From contig NZ_JBLWFT010000001.1 of NCBI RefSeq assembly GCF_048323695.1, positions 868,001 through 932,000 of the forward strand: a stretch of 64,000 bases of DNA. The letters run 5' to 3'. This stretch comes from Aquisalimonas sp007126095. GTDB taxonomy: Bacteria > Pseudomonadota > Gammaproteobacteria > Nitrococcales > Aquisalimonadaceae. Both the position numbers and the translations under genes were made by a program. The notes under the pieces were generated by a model. That model searched no databases and was not told where the DNA came from. It saw nothing but the letters and a program-made list of their open reading frames with translations. Shown here one piece after another: positions 61,522 through 64,000 of the stretch. Position 1 is the stretch's first letter; each line of letters begins with the position of its first letter.

Positions 61522-64000
61522 TCAAGTTCTATCGTTATAACCAAAATGATTATTCATTCGACGTGTCACATGCCGCGCCGCATTCTCGTAGACCGCCAGC
61601 ATGGCCGGCACCAGGAACAGCACGATGAGCGAGGCGATGGCCAGGCCGAAGGCGATGGCGATCGCCATGGGGATCAGGAACTGCGCCTGCACGGAGGTCT
61701 CGAACAGCAGCGGCGTCAGCCCGCCGATGGTGGTCAGCGTGGTCACCAGCACGGGACGCAGCCGCAGCCGGGACGCCTCGATCAATGCGTCCTCCACCGG
61801 CGCAGCGGGATTGCGGTCGCGGATCTCGCGGTAGAACGTGACCAGGATGATGCTGTTGTTCACGACGATGCCAGAGAGGCCGAACAGACCGAACAGCGAC
61901 AGAATCGTGAGGTCGAGGCCGAACAGCCAGTGACCGAAGAACGCACCGACGATGCCGAACGGGATCACCGCCATGACCAGCAGCGGCCAACCGTAGGACG
62001 CGAACACGAACGCCAGCACCAGGTAGATCAGCGCCATGGCGAGAATCAACCCGGCGCGCATGTCCGCCAGGGTCTCCTCCTGATCGGCCGCCTGCCCCTC
62101 GAAGGCGGTCTGCACGCCGTAGCGCTCCCGCAGCTCCGGCAGCAGGTTCTCTTCCAGGTCGGCACGAATACGGTTGGCGTTGGCCACCTGGGCGTCCACG
62201 TCCGCCGTGGGCCGCACCGCCAGCCTGCCGTCGAAGTGGCGCAGCGATGAGAAGCCGCGCCGGGTCTCCAGGTCGGCCACGTTCACAAGGGGCACGGTGT
62301 TCCCGTCCGGCGTCTGCACGCGCAGGTCTTCCAGACTGGCGAGGTCGTGCCGGTCCTCCGGATGCAGCCGAACCCACACTTCCACTTCGTCACGCCCCTG
62401 CTGGAACAGCTGCGTGAGCACGCCGGCGTACGCATCGCCCAGCTGGGCGCTCAGATCCGCCGCATTGAGCCCCAGTGCCCGGCCCTGATCGTTGAGCCGG
62501 TAGATCCATTGTTCCGGCCCATAGGGCAGATCATCGGCAATGCCGGAGACCCCCGGTCGCTGGCGCAGATCGTTCTGCACGGCCATGGAGGCGGCCTTGA
62601 GTTGCTCCGCCGGCGCGCCGGTGATGCGCACGTCGATGTCCGCCCCGGGCGGGCCCTGCCCCCGCTCGCGGATCACCAGGTCCTCCAGCCCCGGCGCGCC
62701 AGGGGCATTGTCTTCCCAGGCACGAATGAACGCACGGTTGCGGATCTCCCGCTGATCCGGCGGCGACAACTCCACGAAGACACCGCCGTAGTGCTCACCG
62801 ACACGCCTGTCCTGCGGATCACTGGCAATGGTGCTACCGGTCCGACCCACGTAGGTATGCAACACGTCGCCACCGGCCTCCTCTGCCGTCTTCCTCAGCG
62901 ACGCCTCCAGCTCGTCCAGATACGCCTCCACACGCGAACGTGGGGTGCCCGGCGCGAAGCTCACGTTCGCCTGCAGAGTCTCGCCCTCCACCGACGGGAA
63001 GAACGTGAAAGCCAGCCGTCCGCCGGGCACCAGCGCGAACGCGACGATCAACAGCGCAATGGGCGCGGCAATGGTCGCCCAGCGATGGTGCACCGAGGCG
63101 GTGACGGCCCGCCTGAACGCGCCGTCGCGGAAACGGTTGAAGGCGGCGTCCAGCCGCTGGCGGTAGCGATTGGGCGAGACACGCTGGCTGCGCTCGAAGG
63201 AGCGCCGCAGGTGGCCAGGCAGGATGAAGAACGCCTGCACCACGGCGGCGATGATCACACAGATAATCACCAGCGGAATGTCGAACAGGATGTTGCCGAT
63301 GGGGCCGCCGATGATCATCAACGGCAGGAAGGCGGCGATGGTGGTGAGCGAGGCGGCCATCACTGGCGCGAACATGCGCCGAGCACCATGAATCGCCGCT
63401 TCATCGGCCGACTCCCCGGCCTGGAAGCGACTGTAAGCGTTCTCCCCAACCACCACCGCGTTATCGACGATGATGCCCAGTGCCATGATGAAGGCAAACA
63501 GGCTCATCATGTTGATGCTGCCGCCGGTGAAAAAGAGCACGGTCAGCGCTGCCAGGAATGAGGTGGGAATACCCAGCGTGACCCAGAACGCCATGCGCCC
63601 GGAGAGGAATGCCAGCAGCACGCCGATCACCAGCAACAGCCCGCCCACCCCGTTTTTCAGCATGAGTGCGATGCGTTCGCTGATGAACTGCCAGAACTCG
63701 TCGAACACCTCGACACTAGCCGTCGCGGGCAGCGCGGGTGTGCGCTCCGCCAGGAAATCATCCAGCACGCGGGCCGCGGCGAGTGCGTCCTCGTCCTCGG
63801 CACGCTCGACCAGGATCTCCACCGCATCGCGGCCGTTGAAACGCAGCTGGATCTCGTTGTCCCGCGCCTGCTGGTTGATATCAGCTAGCAGCCCGAGCGG
63901 CACCGAACGCCCGCCCTCAACGGGCACTGCCAGTTCCTCGAAGGCCCGGACGCTGCGGGCCTGATCCACGCCGCGGAGCTGCCGCGCCACATCGCGCTCG
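61522..64000 (-). CDS. RND-family efflux transporter permease (5' end outside window)
   Basis: About 826 C-terminal residues of an AcrB/hydrophobe-amphiphile-type RND protein; family members have about 1030, so roughly 200 N-terminal residues lie beyond the right edge. Membrane helices around VGGLLLVIGVLLAFLSGRMA and FAFIMALGIIVDNAVVVGEN (with the family Asp-Asn) are seen. Two large periplasmic loops and a second helix set with GIVVNNSIILVTFYREI follow. Proton-driven export across the envelope; substrate unknown, and the partner genes are outside the window. The open reading continues to base 64000 without a convincing start. Confidence 0.92.
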   Translation of the reverse strand, partial: ERDVARQLRGVDQARSVRAFEELAVPVEGGRSVPLGLLADINQQARDNEIQLRFNGRDAVEILVERAEDEDALAAARVLDDFLAERTPALPATASVEVFDEFWQFISERIALMLKNGVGGLLLVIGVLLAFLSGRMAFWVTLGIPTSFLAALTVLFFTGGSINMMSLFAFIMALGIIVDNAVVVGENAYSRFQAGESADEAAIHGARRMFAPVMAASLTTIAAFLPLMIIGGPIGNILFDIPLVIICVIIAAVVQAFFILPGHLRRSFERSQRVSPNRYRQRLDAAFNRFRDGAFRRAVTASVHHRWATIAAPIALLIVAFALVPGGRLAFTFFPSVEGETLQANVSFAPGTPRSRVEAYLDELEASLRKTAEEAGGDVLHTYVGRTGSTIASDPQDRRVGEHYGGVFVELSPPDQREIRNRAFIRAWEDNAPGAPGLEDLVIRERGQGPPGADIDVRITGAPAEQLKAASMAVQNDLRQRPGVSGIADDLPYGPEQWIYRLNDQGRALGLNAADLSAQLGDAYAGVLTQLFQQGRDEVEVWVRLHPEDRHDLASLEDLRVQTPDGNTVPLVNVADLETRRGFSSLRHFDGRLAVRPTADVDAQVANANRIRADLEENLLPELRERYGVQTAFEGQAADQEETLADMRAGLILAMALIYLVLAFVFASYGWPLLVMAVIPFGIVGAFFGHWLFGLDLTILSLFGLFGLSGIVVNNSIILVTFYREIRDRNPAAPVEDALIEASRLRLRPVLVTTLTTIGGLTPLLFETSVQAQFLIPMAIAIAFGLAIASLIVLFLVPAMLAVYENAARHVTRRMNNHFGYNDRT

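Overview
The window is high-GC DNA (most genes end codons in G or C) from a facultatively anaerobic, nitrate-respiring proteobacterium. The gene set (cbb3 oxidase with ccoGHIS, narK1-narK2-narGHJI with a parvulin and moeA in the same run, narXL, FNR with a four-Cys cluster, ubiUVT) points to a gammaproteobacterium. A halophilic or haloalkaliphilic Ectothiorhodospiraceae/Halomonadaceae-like lineage is my best guess, but the sequence does not prove it. I see no rRNA, tRNA, CRISPR array, phage or insertion sequence.

Layout. 0-2.5 kb: a cobalamin riboswitch with its own promoter precedes a porin and a cytochrome c'. 2.5-12.9 kb: accessory metabolic genes (hydrolase, alcohol dehydrogenase, FAD oxidoreductase, a second-type FtsH, lipid kinase, GNAT acetyltransferase, NmrA-like reductase), with GlxA- and LysR-type regulators next to some of them. 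13-24.7 kb: a complete minus-strand cytochrome cbb3 oxidase locus (ccoNOQP, a small membrane protein, ccoG, fixH/ccoH, ccoI, ccoS, TauE/SafE-like protein, ResB), headed by a near-ideal class II FNR promoter. 24.8-34.4 kb: an accessory stretch with a mosaic pseudogene made from pieces of two other genes in this window, a NERD-UvrD helicase, small secreted proteins, an uncharacterised membrane protein, and a very long ORF joining an AfsR/SARP-type regulator in frame to an FAD oxidoreductase. 34.5-46.6 kb: a 12-kb minus-strand nitrate respiration unit, narK1-narK2-narG-narH-narJ-narI-parvulin-conserved hypothetical-moeA. 46.7-54.9 kb: divergent narXL, mobB, two CRP/FNR regulators, and ubiU, ubiV, ubiT for oxygen-independent ubiquinone synthesis. 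55-64 kb: NfeD-like protein plus serine hydrolase, a sulfur unit (two YeeE/YedE halves, SulP, MetY, hydrolase), and the 3' part of an RND transporter that runs off the window.

How it works together. Four FNR boxes (upstream of ccoN, narK1, ubiU and ubiT) and the fnr gene itself tie microaerobic respiration, nitrate respiration and anaerobic quinone synthesis into one oxygen-controlled regulon. NarXL adds nitrate control through a 7-2-7 heptamer site in the narK1-narX gap. MoeA and MobB supply the molybdenum cofactor for NarG.

The least expected signals are: the riboswitch on a porin operon; heptamer direct repeats with 11-bp period (SARP style) at three places around the AfsR-like regulator, one of them inside the fused ORF just before the oxidoreductase part; a probable CTG start for narX; and the mosaic moeA/GNAT relic.
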